Assembly: GCA_021811005.1 (NCBI GenBank)
Contig: JAJZPY010000016.1
Coordinates: 1 to 25,260, forward strand
Length of the DNA stretch: 25,260 nucleotides
Source of the DNA: Pseudomonadota bacterium
GTDB taxonomy: Bacteria > Pseudomonadota > Gammaproteobacteria > Burkholderiales > Ferrovaceae
Direction of reading: 5' to 3'
The position numbers and the translations under genes are program-made. Below the pieces are notes generated by a model that was not told where the DNA came from, ran no database searches, and saw nothing but the letters and a program-made list of their open reading frames with translations. Shown piece by piece: positions 7,826 to 16,039 of the stretch (the first letter of the stretch is position 1; every line of letters begins with the position of its first letter).

Positions 7826-10498
7826 ATGGCGTTGCAGCGCATCGTTCGCGATGCGCTGGATGTCCCGGACGCTCCCGCAGTCGTTTTGTGCCCCCATGCC
7901 GCCCTTGCGGATGCCTTTCTGAAAAGCCTGCGGGAGTTTCTGCCCGCACAGGCGCTTCCCCGCGTCATCACCCTGGCCAACTGGGCTGCCGAGCAGCCGC
8001 TTGACGGCCGCATCGTTCCCGACATCGAACGGCTCGCGCTGGTTTTCGGAGCCCTGCGCGAACGCCGCTGGTTCGAGCACCAGGACCACTGGATTCTCGC
8101 GCGGGAAGCGCTTGGCCTGGTGGACGAAATGACGCGCTGGGGGTTCGTGATGCCACACGATCCCGATGCCTTCACGGCTTGCCTCAACGAGGCGTATGCC
8201 GCGCGCCAGGGCGGCCTTTTCCAGCTCGAAGCCCGCTTCGTGCATGAACTGTGGTGGGTGCTGCACCAGGATCCGCATGAACTGTCGCCCGCCATGGCGT
8301 ACCAGCAGCAGCTCGCATGCCTTGCGGCACAGCCCCATCGCGGCACCTGCTACCTGGTGGCGCCGGGCGTGCTGACGCCTGCCGAAGAGGCCTGTCTCGC
8401 CGCCATCGGAATGCAAGCGCGCCTGGTGCGTTTTGGGCAGGCCGAACCGGGACGCGAAGGCGATCCCTGCACGCCGCTGTTGCGCGCCGCCTGGCGCGAG
8501 CCGGTGACCCAAGCCCTGGAAGCGCGCGCACAAACGCTGCGGGAACACCATGCCGAAAGCCCCCTGGAAGGGCGGTTGGCCTTGCTGGGCGTGCGCAGCA
8601 TCGAAGACGAAGCGGCGCTTTGTGCACGGCAGGTGCAGGCCTGGCGGGAACACGGACGGGAACACCTGGCCGTGGTGGCGCAGGACCGCGTGAGCGCGCG
8701 CCGACTGCGCGCCCTGCTGGAACGCTGTGGCGTGCCTGTGCGCGACGAATCGGGCTGGACATTTTCCACCACGGCCGTGAGCACCGTGGTGATGCGCTGG
8801 CTGGAATGGGTGTGCACGGACGGATATTACCGTCCCTTGCAGGATCTTCTGCATTCGCCCTATCTCTGCGCCGACTGGCCGCGCGAGCGGCGCGATCTTG
8901 CCGTGGCCGTGCTGGCAGCTTATCTCGAGCGGGGAAACCGGGTTTCTGGCATCGACGCGCTGGCGGCCAGCGTCCGGCAAAAAACGGATACGGATGATCC
9001 GGGCTGGGCGGCTGCCCGCGAGTTGCTGGAGCGGCTGCTGGAGTCGGCCCGGCCGTTCCGCCGTTCCGCCCAGCCTTTCGGTGCATGGCTTGAGGCCTTG
9101 TGGCAGGGCCTGCAGCGTTGCGGCATCGACACGGGCCTGATGGGCGACCCGGCCGGCCGCCAGTTGCTGGAAATCCTGCAGCAGTTGACCCGTGACGCGA
9201 GCGCGACGGCGGGCCTGTTCACGCTGACGGACTGGGTGCGTGCCCTTGAGTTGCAATTTGAAACTGCGAGCTTCAGGGAGGACAGTCCGGCGCAAGCCGT
9301 GTGCATGACCCAGCTCAGCATGACCCGCCTGCGCGGTTTCGATGCTGTCTGGATTCTGGGCGCGGATGCAGACCATCTGCCGTTCATTCCCCCTCCGGCC
9401 TATTTTGGTGATGCGGTGCGTCTGGCCCTGGGTTTGCCCACGCGAGAGACGTTGCTGGCTGCCTGTCGCGAAGACCTGACGGAACTGGTGTCGCGCGCGC
9501 AGGAAGTGCGCGTGTCCTGGCGCTGTGACATCGAGGGCGAACGCAATGCGCCGGCCCCGCTGCTGCAGCGACTGGATCTGCTGCACCAGCGCGCCTGGGG
9601 CTGGTCGCTGATGAGCGAGCATTTGCAGCCGGTGGCCCTGCCGCACAGCGTGTTGCCTCCCGTACGGCCGGCGCCGGCGCTTGCCCCCCAGCAGGTGCCG
9701 CAGCGCATCAGCGCCAGCGGTTACAACCGGCTCCTGGCCTGCCCCTACCAGTATTTTGCGGCGGCCGTGCTTGGACTGGGTGAAGCGGAGGCCATTCGCG
9801 AAACCGTGGACAAGCGCGATTACGGGGAATTGGTGCATGCCATCCTGTATCGTTTTCACCGCGCCGTGCCCCAGGTCTCTGCCCTGGGACGAGCCGGTGC
9901 CGTGGCGCGCCTTGTGGCGGAAACAAAAGCCGCGTTCGACGATCTCCACGTGCCTGACGGGGAACTCATGGCCTGGCGGCTGCGCTGGGAAGCCCGTCTG
10001 GGCAGCTACGTGGACTGGGTGCTGGCACGCGAAGCGGAAGGCTGGCGCTGGTCTTCCGGGGAGCAGCCTGCCGAGCGGCTGCTGGGAGCCCATACGCCGG
10101 GGCAGATCCTGCTCAAGGGCAAGCTGGACCGTACCGATCGCCGCCCGGTGGAGGGCACCGGGGAACTGGCGATTCTGGACTACAAGCTCAAAAGTTACTC
10201 GGCCCGGATGGCGCGTGACTTGCGGGAGGGCGAAGACGTGCAGCTTGCGGTGTACACGCTGCTCGCCGCCGAACCGGTGGCACAGGCGGCTTACCTCTTG
10301 CTGGACGAGGAGGTGCCGCGCCTGGTGGCAAGCCCCGACCCCGACGGGCTTGCGGATGCCGTGGCAGAGCGGCTCACGGGCCTCGTGGCGGACATGAGAA
10401 GCGGCGTGCCGCTGCCGGCCCATGGCCAGCCTGACGATTGCGACCGTTGCGAATTCGGCGGATTGTGCCGTCGCGGACACTGGGAGGAAGGCGCATGA
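7826..10498 (+). CDS. addB: AddB-type nuclease subunit of a RecB/AddAB-like helicase-nuclease, with Fe-S staple
   Basis: Likely partner of the next gene in a dimeric AddAB enzyme that processes double-strand DNA ends for recombination. The N-terminal two thirds resemble a degenerate helicase without Walker A, as is usual for proteobacterial AddB. The C-terminal PD-(D/E)XK nuclease looks intact: H671 in GELVHAIL, D768 in KLDRTD, D785 and K787 in LDYK, then QLAVYTLL. C639 in LLACPYQYF and C872, C875 and C881 (CxxCx5C) match the cysteine spacing of the AddB 4Fe-4S staple. Length is 890 residues. The start is uncertain: the frame is open from a TTG at 7793 directly after the fdxA stop, but ATG 7826 gives the more natural N-terminus; neither has a well-placed ribosome site. 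Its stop overlaps the addA ATG by 4 bases. Fe-S and nuclease calls are firm; partner choice is inferred from position. Confidence 0.85.
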   Translation: MALQRIVRDALDVPDAPAVVLCPHAALADAFLKSLREFLPAQALPRVITLANWAAEQPLDGRIVPDIERLALVFGALRERRWFEHQDHWILAREALGLVDEMTRWGFVMPHDPDAFTACLNEAYAARQGGLFQLEARFVHELWWVLHQDPHELSPAMAYQQQLACLAAQPHRGTCYLVAPGVLTPAEEACLAAIGMQARLVRFGQAEPGREGDPCTPLLRAAWREPVTQALEARAQTLREHHAESPLEGRLALLGVRSIEDEAALCARQVQAWREHGREHLAVVAQDRVSARRLRALLERCGVPVRDESGWTFSTTAVSTVVMRWLEWVCTDGYYRPLQDLLHSPYLCADWPRERRDLAVAVLAAYLERGNRVSGIDALAASVRQKTDTDDPGWAAARELLERLLESARPFRRSAQPFGAWLEALWQGLQRCGIDTGLMGDPAGRQLLEILQQLTRDASATAGLFTLTDWVRALELQFETASFREDSPAQAVCMTQLSMTRLRGFDAVWILGADADHLPFIPPPAYFGDAVRLALGLPTRETLLAACREDLTELVSRAQEVRVSWRCDIEGERNAPAPLLQRLDLLHQRAWGWSLMSEHLQPVALPHSVLPPVRPAPALAPQQVPQRISASGYNRLLACPYQYFAAAVLGLGEAEAIRETVDKRDYGELVHAILYRFHRAVPQVSALGRAGAVARLVAETKAAFDDLHVPDGELMAWRLRWEARLGSYVDWVLAREAEGWRWSSGEQPAERLLGAHTPGQILLKGKLDRTDRRPVEGTGELAILDYKLKSYSARMARDLREGEDVQLAVYTLLAAEPVAQAAYLLLDEEVPRLVASPDPDGLADAVAERLTGLVADMRSGVPLPAHGQPDDCDRCEFGGLCRRGHWEEGA

Positions 10499-13185
10499 GC
10501 CGCCCCACGCCGTTCGATGCGTTGTGCCCTGACCGCTCGGCGGTGGTGGAGGCCTGCGCCGGCAGCGGAAAAACCTGGATGCTGGTGTCGCGCATTCTGC
10601 GCCTGCTGCTGGCGGGCGTGCCGCCAGCGGACATCCTGGCCATCACGTTTACCCGGCTTGCCGCCCGGGAAATGGAAGAGCGGCTCACGGACTGGCTGCG
10701 CCATCTTGCCCTGGCTCCCGATGAGGAAGTGCTGGCCTTTCTGCAGGCGCGCGGCCTGGGCCGGCTGGAAGCCGAAAATTTGCTGCCGCGCGCGCGCGGC
10801 CTGTACGAAACCTATCTGTGCGCCAGCCCGAGCGTCACGCTGTGCACGTTCGACGTCTGGTTCCTGCGCTTGTTGCGCCATGCGCCGTTGTCCGGGGTTT
10901 TGCGCCGCGACAGCGTGCCGGGCAAGGATGCCGCCAAGGTGCGCCAGCAGGCCTGGCAGGCGCTGTTGCAGGATGCATCATCCCCGCGTGCCGGTGTCTT
11001 CGGGGCCTCTCTGGAATGGCTGTTCCGCAACGAAGGGTTGTACAACACCCGAAACTGGGTGACCGCCTTTGCCGACTGGCGTGCCGAATGGTGGGCTTAC
11101 ACGGAAGGCCAGGCGGATCCGCCGGCTGCCGCGGCACACGCTCTGGCCGAAGCGCTGGGCGTCGGGGAAACGGATGACGTGAGGGAATCCTTGCGCAGCG
11201 ATGCCCTCTGCAGCAGCGCCCTGGAACAGCTGGCGCAGGCCATGGCCCACGGGACGCCCACGGTGAAAGCCCAGGGCCAGGCCTTGCGCGAAGCGCTCCA
11301 GGCCGAAGACCCGGTGGGTGCGCTGAGCGCGTTGCTGTGGACGGACAAAGGGGATGTGCGCAAACGGATAAGGGATGCCGCCCATGCGGCGGGCCCTGCC
11401 ATCGCGCAGGCGCATGCCCTGCTGCTGGAAAAGGTGGGAGGGGCCGAAGGCCGGTTGCGCGACCAGGCGTCCCTGCGCCTCAACACCCATCTGTTCCGCG
11501 TGGGGCAGGCCTACCTCGAACGACTCATGGAATTGAAGCGCCAGCGCGGCGAAGCCGGTTTTCAGGACGTGCAATGGGCTGTCTGCGGCATGCTGGAATC
11601 TTCCGAGCAGTCGGAGTACCTGCAATACCGCCTGGATGCACGCTACCGGCATTTGCTGCTGGACGAATTCCAGGACACCAGCCCGCTCCAGTGGCGCACC
11701 CTGGGCGTCTGGCTGCGCGCGGCCCGTGAAGCCGGCGAAGGCCCCACGGTGTTCCTGGTGGGCGATCCGCGCCAGTCCATTTACCGTTTCCGGCGCGCCG
11801 ATGCGCGCCTGTTTGAACAGGCGGCAGCTTTTCTTGAAACGGAATGGGGGGCGGTGCGGGTGACGCTCGACGAATCGCGTCGCAGCGGGCCGGCCGTTGT
11901 GGGCCTGGTGAACCGGGTGTTCGCCGCTCAGCCGGGTTTCAGGCCCATGCGGCCGCAGGCTGCATGGGAGGCGCCGGATGCGGTGCTGCTGCTGGAAAGC
12001 GAGGCATCGCCCCAGCGGGCTGTGGCCGCGGCTGCAGGCGGACTGCGCGATCCGTTGCGGGCGCCGCGCAGCGAACCGGAGTTGTCGCGCGAGCGGGACG
12101 AGGCGCGCGCCTTCGCCCGCTGCGTGAAAACCTGGACTTCCGCCGAAGGCGCGTCGGAGCTGGGTGGGCAGCGGCTTTCCTGTGAAGACATCCTGGTTCT
12201 GGCGCAGCGGCGCTCCCTGCTGGTTCCCTTCGAGCAGGCACTGCGCGAAGCACGCATCCCGTTCCTGTCGCAGCAGCGCGGCGGGCTGCTGGGGACGCTG
12301 GAAGTGGCCGATTTGCGCGAACTGCTGCGTTTTCTGGTCAATCCCCGCGACAACCTTGCGCTGGCCCAGGTGTTGCGCGCTCCCCCTTTCGGCGCTTCCG
12401 ACGCGGACCTGCTGGCCCTGGCCGGAACCCCTTCCTGGTGGGGGCTGCTGCTGGAGGCGCCGCCCACACCGTTGCTCGCACGCGCGGCGCGGCATCTGGC
12501 ACTGTGGATGTCCTGGTCGGCGCGCCTGCCGGTGCATGACCTGCTGGATCGCATCATGGGGGAGATGGACTGGGTGAATCGCTATCGGGCATCCGTGCCG
12601 CAAGCCTTGCAGGCCTCCGTGGCAGCCAATCTGCAGGCTTTCCTGGAACTGGCACTCAATCTCGATGGCGGCCGCTATCCCAGTCTGCCGCGCTTTTTGC
12701 AGGAGCTCGAAGACCTCGATCAGGAGGGGGACGAGGCGCCGGACGAAGGAGGGCTGGGGGTCGCAGGCAACGCGGTGCGCCTGATGACGATCCATGCCGC
12801 CAAAGGGCTGGAGTCACCCGTGGTGTGGCTGGTGGAACCCACGGACCTGGGACGCCGCAATGCCAGCGGGCAATGGTTCGTGGACTGGCCGCCGGGTTCG
12901 GCACAGCCGTCTCATTTTTCCCTGGTGCCGTCGAAAAAGCAGCGCGGACCGGGACGCGACGTGCTGCTGGAACAAGAGCAACGCCTGTTGGAACGGGAGC
13001 GGGACAACCTGCTCTACGTGGCACTCACGCGCGCCCGGCAGCTGCTCGTGGTGAGCGGACGTGTCGGGGACGAGGGCAGCGAGTGGTTCCGGGCTGTGCG
13101 GGAAGCGGCGGGGCCGGAGGTTACAGTCCGCCGTGCTGCTGTGCCACCATGCAGTACAGCATCGGAACCGACAGCATCGTATTGA
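10495..13185 (+). CDS. addA: AddA-type UvrD helicase lacking the C-terminal nuclease domain
   Basis: Superfamily 1A DNA helicase, the probable motor of the AddAB-like pair. Of its 896 residues the helicase motifs are all present: Walker A ACAGSGKTWMLV with K26, Ia LAITFTRLAAREMEER, II LLLDEFQDTSPLQW with D390-E391, III FLVGDPRQSIYRFRRADA, V VRLMTIHAAKGLESPVVWLV, and VI LLYVALTRARQLLVV with R846. The protein ends only 50 residues after motif VI, whereas full AddA and RecB proteins carry a further 200-300 residue nuclease domain. No PD-(D/E)XK motif follows here. The last 21 codons are antisense to the convergent membrane-protein gene, and the tail looks non-conserved. ATG 10495 overlaps the addB stop (ATGA). 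It could also be called a generic UvrD-family helicase; the DEFQDT motif, long insertions and addB neighbour favour AddA. Confidence 0.85.
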   Translation: MSRPTPFDALCPDRSAVVEACAGSGKTWMLVSRILRLLLAGVPPADILAITFTRLAAREMEERLTDWLRHLALAPDEEVLAFLQARGLGRLEAENLLPRARGLYETYLCASPSVTLCTFDVWFLRLLRHAPLSGVLRRDSVPGKDAAKVRQQAWQALLQDASSPRAGVFGASLEWLFRNEGLYNTRNWVTAFADWRAEWWAYTEGQADPPAAAAHALAEALGVGETDDVRESLRSDALCSSALEQLAQAMAHGTPTVKAQGQALREALQAEDPVGALSALLWTDKGDVRKRIRDAAHAAGPAIAQAHALLLEKVGGAEGRLRDQASLRLNTHLFRVGQAYLERLMELKRQRGEAGFQDVQWAVCGMLESSEQSEYLQYRLDARYRHLLLDEFQDTSPLQWRTLGVWLRAAREAGEGPTVFLVGDPRQSIYRFRRADARLFEQAAAFLETEWGAVRVTLDESRRSGPAVVGLVNRVFAAQPGFRPMRPQAAWEAPDAVLLLESEASPQRAVAAAAGGLRDPLRAPRSEPELSRERDEARAFARCVKTWTSAEGASELGGQRLSCEDILVLAQRRSLLVPFEQALREARIPFLSQQRGGLLGTLEVADLRELLRFLVNPRDNLALAQVLRAPPFGASDADLLALAGTPSWWGLLLEAPPTPLLARAARHLALWMSWSARLPVHDLLDRIMGEMDWVNRYRASVPQALQASVAANLQAFLELALNLDGGRYPSLPRFLQELEDLDQEGDEAPDEGGLGVAGNAVRLMTIHAAKGLESPVVWLVEPTDLGRRNASGQWFVDWPPGSAQPSHFSLVPSKKQRGPGRDVLLEQEQRLLERERDNLLYVALTRARQLLVVSGRVGDEGSEWFRAVREAAGPEVTVRRAAVPPCSTASEPTASY

Positions 13186-13708
13186 AGCGCGAAGTGAGCA
13201 TGGCCGTGCGCGCGGCACGCACTTTTTCGGAGATTTCCGCAGGCACCAGGCCCAGTGCTTTTTTCTGCATGGGCCAGATGATGAACCACACGTTGAAAGC
13301 CATCACGAGTCCCAGCCACATGCCGATGCCGATGGCCGTGAACGGCGCTTGTAGTGCCAGTGCCGGCAGGATGTAGCGGTTCATGGAGGCAAGTCCCAGG
13401 CCCAGGATCACGGTGGCCAGCGCCGCCCAGCGGAACCAGAAAAGCGCCGCGGGGGCGATGACCCTGGAGATGGCCGGTTTCTGCTCGTCCGGAATCTTCG
13501 GCATGGACGGGATCTGCACGAAGTTGAAGTACCACAGCAGCCCGACCCACAGGACGGCAACCGTGACATGCAGCCACCGGAAGGCGAACGTCCACCAGGC
13601 GTGGGACTGAAGATCCACGGCCGGTCCCCCGGCCAGGAGAATGATCAGCACCAGCAGCAGGAAGCCCGCCAGCAGGGTTCGTCCCAGGGACTGGAACACG
13701 GTGTTCAT
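13121..13708 (-). CDS. PuuD-like (urate oxidase N-terminal type) membrane protein
   Basis: Inner-membrane protein of 195 residues with about five helices (roughly 11-27, 42-63, 88-108, 121-146 and 178-190). FRWLHVTVAVLWVGLLWYFNF (residues 43-63) and the C-terminal SRFNTMLSVPMLYCMVAQQH resemble the membrane domain of PuuD-type urate hydroxylases. H47 in RWLH is a possible haem ligand, by inference. No cytochrome c domain is present, so urate oxidation should not be assumed. Relatives are often listed as uncharacterised membrane proteins. The start is the ATG at 13708: upstream in-frame codons overlap sodB and look non-coding. A perfect 14-bp palindrome abuts the start. It lies 35 bases downstream of sodB on the same strand, and its 3' end overlaps addA by 65 bases. 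Confidence 0.7.
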   Translation of the reverse strand: MNTVFQSLGRTLLAGFLLLVLIILLAGGPAVDLQSHAWWTFAFRWLHVTVAVLWVGLLWYFNFVQIPSMPKIPDEQKPAISRVIAPAALFWFRWAALATVILGLGLASMNRYILPALALQAPFTAIGIGMWLGLVMAFNVWFIIWPMQKKALGLVPAEISEKVRAARTAMLTSRFNTMLSVPMLYCMVAQQHGGL

Positions 13709-13709
13709 G

Positions 13710-13723
13710 TCACGGATCCGTGA
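13710..13723. repeat. Perfect 14-bp palindrome before the PuuD-like gene
   Basis: TCACGGATCCGTGA is a perfect inverted repeat in the 35-bp sodB-membrane gene gap. It lies one base upstream of the ATG, where the ribosome site should be. It could be an operator or an RNA element limiting translation; no known binding site is recognised. Confidence 0.5.
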
Positions 13724-13743
13724 TGCCCGAGTTGAGGCCGGTT

Positions 13744-14331
13744 TCAGGCCGCAAAATTCTTCGCGGCAAATTCCCAGTTCACAAGGTGCGCAAGGAAGGT
13801 TTCCACGAATTTCGGACGCAGGTTGCGGTAGTCGATGTAGTAGGCGTGTTCCCACACGTCGATGCACAGCAAGGCGCGATCACCGGTGGTCAGCGGCGTG
13901 CCGGCAGGGCCCATGTTGACGATGTCCACGGAGCCGTCCGCCTTCCTGACCAGCCAGGTCCAGCCGGAACCGAAGTTGCCGACGGCGGAAGCCTGGAAGG
14001 TTTTCTTGAATTCGTCGAATGAACCCCATTTCTTGTTGATGGCGTCGGCCAGGGCACCGGAGGGGGCGCCACCGCCGTTGGGCTTCATGCAGTTCCAGAA
14101 GAAGGTGTGATTCCAGACCTGGGCTGCATTGTTGTAGATGCCGCCGGCGGGAGCCGATTTCACGATGTCTTCCAGTCCGGAGGATTCGAAGGCCGTACCC
14201 TTGATCAGGTTGTTCAGGTTCACCACGTAGGCATTGTGATGCTTGGCGTAGTGGTATTCGAAAGTTTCCTTGCTCATGTGGGGCGCCAGGGCGTCCAGGG
14301 CATAGGGGAGCGGGGGCAGTTGGTGTTCCAT
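13744..14331 (-). CDS. sodB: Superoxide dismutase, Fe type
   Basis: Converts superoxide to hydrogen peroxide and oxygen in the cytoplasm. The 195 residues align along their length with E. coli SodB (193 aa). The N-terminal helices include H27 in YEYHYAKHH, the first metal ligand. NNAAQVWNHTFFWN carries the second histidine ligand and the glutamine typical of Fe enzymes. DVWEHAYYIDYRN holds the aspartate and last histidine. FGSGWTWLV is also conserved. The ATG at 14331 is chosen because GGAGGAAAA directly precedes it; 22 upstream in-frame residues are not part of the family. The promoter should lie in the AT-rich gap shared with the divergent virB8-like gene. The PuuD-like gene follows and may be cotranscribed. 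Confidence 0.98.
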   Translation of the reverse strand: MEHQLPPLPYALDALAPHMSKETFEYHYAKHHNAYVVNLNNLIKGTAFESSGLEDIVKSAPAGGIYNNAAQVWNHTFFWNCMKPNGGGAPSGALADAINKKWGSFDEFKKTFQASAVGNFGSGWTWLVRKADGSVDIVNMGPAGTPLTTGDRALLCIDVWEHAYYIDYRNLRPKFVETFLAHLVNWEFAAKNFAA

Positions 14332-14564
14332 GTTTTCCTCCGTGAAAGACGGCGATTCGACAGCGTTGAAAGATACCACAAAGCGCCCGTCTGGCATATT
14401 GGATTGTTTCTAAAATTAAGACAATCAATTGATTTAAAAGAATTTAATTTCTATCTGCTGAAAGACTTCCAAAAAAACGGAGGAGCTTCCCGGCATTGCC
14501 TTTCTCGGTCAGTGGCGGCGTTCGGCCCATGTTCCAATGGCAGCTCACGGGCAGGAGGGCATTC
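14332..14564. promoter_or_regulatory. Divergent intergenic region sodB / virB8-like
   Basis: Gap of 233 bases with no gene. Positions 14397-14452 are strikingly AT-rich against the GC-rich surroundings. They contain the palindrome TCAATTGA (14425-14432) and an inverted repeat GATTGT/ACAATC (14403-14408 and 14421-14426). For sodB, an extended -10-like TGGTATCTT (minus strand, about 14378-14370) is plausible. For the virB8-like gene, TTGATT (14429-14434) with TATCTG 17 bases on is a weak candidate. No confident promoter can be assigned. Confidence 0.4.
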
Positions 14565-15290
14565 ATGGGCTGGAGTTTTCACTGGCGCAAGGGCGCATCG
14601 CGCGCGCCGCAGGGGAAAACCCTGCAGCCGCCGCCAGGAGCGCCAGCCGTGGCAGCACTCAAGCCGGAACGCGTGTGGTTTGAAGCACAAGGTGCGCCGG
14701 TGGTGGAGCGCAATCGCTATTTTCTGATCTGCCTGGGGCTGCTGTTTGCGCTGTGTGCTGCCTGCATCGCGCTGGCCCTGATGGTTCCACTCAAGACCGT
14801 GGTGCCGTTCGTGCTGGAAAAAACGGAAGAAGGGGCTGTCCAGCCCGCTTTCCGTACGGCGCAGCAGTACCAGCCGGGCTCGCCTGAAAAACGCTATTTC
14901 ATTGCCCAGTGGGCGCGCCAGTTGCTGACCATCGATCCCCATCTCACGGAACGCTACCTTTCGGAGGATTACCGCGTCACGCGCGGCAAGGCCACTGTGG
15001 AATTCACGGACTGGGTGCAACGCACTGCGCCCATGGCGGCGCTCAGGCGTGACCCAACCCTCACGCGTACGGTATCCATTTCGAGCGTTTCGCTGATTCA
15101 GGATCAGGTGGCGCTGGTGCGCGTGGCCACCGAGCGCCGCAACAGCGGAAACCCCATGGCGGGCCGGGAAAAATTTATTCTCACCATCCACTTTGCGACC
15201 GTACCGCCCAAATCCGAGGAAGAACTCCTGAGCAATCCGGTCGGCCTGTACATCACCCACTTTCTCGTGAACACGGACCTGGAAAAATGA
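14565..15290 (+). CDS. VirB8/TrbF family type IV secretion inner-membrane protein
   Basis: VirB8 proteins are bitopic inner-membrane proteins of type IV secretion systems whose periplasmic domain links the core to other subunits. The 241 residues show a proline-bearing cytoplasmic tail (1-50), one membrane helix (51-74), and a periplasmic domain with SPEKRYFIAQWARQLLT, and near the end NPVGLYITHFLVNTDL, which fits the family's NPxG motif. The length is usual for VirB8. The start at 14565 is chosen for the strong AGGAGGG 5 bases upstream; an in-frame start 69 bases earlier has no such site. Its stop overlaps the virB9-like ATG (ATGA). It is the first gene of a three-gene operon with no other secretion genes nearby. 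Confidence 0.88.
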   Translation: MGWSFHWRKGASRAPQGKTLQPPPGAPAVAALKPERVWFEAQGAPVVERNRYFLICLGLLFALCAACIALALMVPLKTVVPFVLEKTEEGAVQPAFRTAQQYQPGSPEKRYFIAQWARQLLTIDPHLTERYLSEDYRVTRGKATVEFTDWVQRTAPMAALRRDPTLTRTVSISSVSLIQDQVALVRVATERRNSGNPMAGREKFILTIHFATVPPKSEEELLSNPVGLYITHFLVNTDLEK

Positions 15291-16039
15291 TCGTGCGCGA
15301 CTGGAACGAGCTTTTGGTGGGGGCGCTGCTGCTGGAACTGATGCTGCCGCTTCCGCCGGCGCGCGCGGAAGGAGGGGCGCAGCTGCCCCTCGGTGGCCAG
15401 CGTGTGACGCAATTCCGTTATGACCCGAACCAGGCTTACATCCTCGTCACTCTGCCTGGAGTCCCAACGGACGTGCAATTGGCTCCCGACGAAAAAATCA
15501 CGGGCCTGGCCTTGGGTGACACCGTGCAGTGGATGGTGGAGGAACTTCCCGGCCATCTGTTCATCAAGCCGCTCAAGCCGGGGCTGTTCACGGCAGGGAC
15601 GCTCGTCACCACGCGCCGGGTTTACCAGTTGCTGCTAAAAAGTACTTCGGCCGAAGGACCCTGGGTGCAGAAAGTGTCCTGGGACGATGTCTTGCCTGCG
15701 GCCGGCAGCGAACTGCCGGCACCGGCAAGCTTCGATCCCGCAACCCTCAACACCCGCTACCGCATCGAAGGGGAGGCTGATTTTCGGCCGGTGCGCGTGT
15801 TTGATGACGGTCGCTTTACCTGGATCCAGGTGCGTTCGCCGCAGGCTTTGCCTGCCCTGTTCATGGTGGAGGAGGGCAATGCGGTGCTCGTGAACTACGT
15901 GGTGAAAGGCGAGTATTTCGTGGTGCAGCGGCTGATGCCGGAAATGCTGCTCAAACTGGGCAACACGGAAGTCCGGGTGTTCAACGAGAAGCGGACCCCG
16001 GCCCGTCGTCCGGGAAGCTGGCCGGAGGATGCGCCATGA
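15287..16039 (+). CDS. VirB9/TrbG family type IV secretion outer-membrane-complex protein
   Basis: VirB9 proteins form part of the periplasmic and outer-membrane core ring of type IV secretion systems. The 250 residues start with a likely signal peptide ending at PARA (cleavage near residue 27). The N-terminal domain has QFRYDPNQAYILVTLPGVPTDVQLAPDE, ALGDTVQWMVEE, LFIKPL and TTRRVYQLLL. The C-terminal domain, which meets VirB7 and VirB10 in known systems, has RPVRVFDDGRFTWIQV, LPALFMVEEG and LLKLGNTEVRVFN. It overlaps its neighbours by 4 bases on both sides (ATGA), so translation is probably coupled. No VirB7-like lipoprotein gene is found in the operon. The family call is firm. Confidence 0.9.
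   Translation: MIVRDWNELLVGALLLELMLPLPPARAEGGAQLPLGGQRVTQFRYDPNQAYILVTLPGVPTDVQLAPDEKITGLALGDTVQWMVEELPGHLFIKPLKPGLFTAGTLVTTRRVYQLLLKSTSAEGPWVQKVSWDDVLPAAGSELPAPASFDPATLNTRYRIEGEADFRPVRVFDDGRFTWIQVRSPQALPALFMVEEGNAVLVNYVVKGEYFVVQRLMPEMLLKLGNTEVRVFNEKRTPARRPGSWPEDAP

Noticed and set aside
7355..10480. 1041-codon minus-strand open frame opposite fdxA and addB
   Set aside because: It covers two clear genes and the intergenic promoter, has no recognisable domain and shows antisense composition.
10978..12795. 605-codon minus-strand open frame inside addA
   Set aside because: Antisense to conserved helicase motifs; the composition is that of a shadow frame.
13709..13867. 53 extra N-terminal residues for the PuuD-like protein
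   Set aside because: They would overlap the 3' end of sodB and read as non-conserved sequence; the ATG at 13708 starts directly before the first membrane helix.
14496..14564. Longer N-terminus for the virB8-like protein
   Set aside because: An in-frame start 23 codons upstream lacks a ribosome site, while the ATG at 14565 has AGGAGGG at good spacing.
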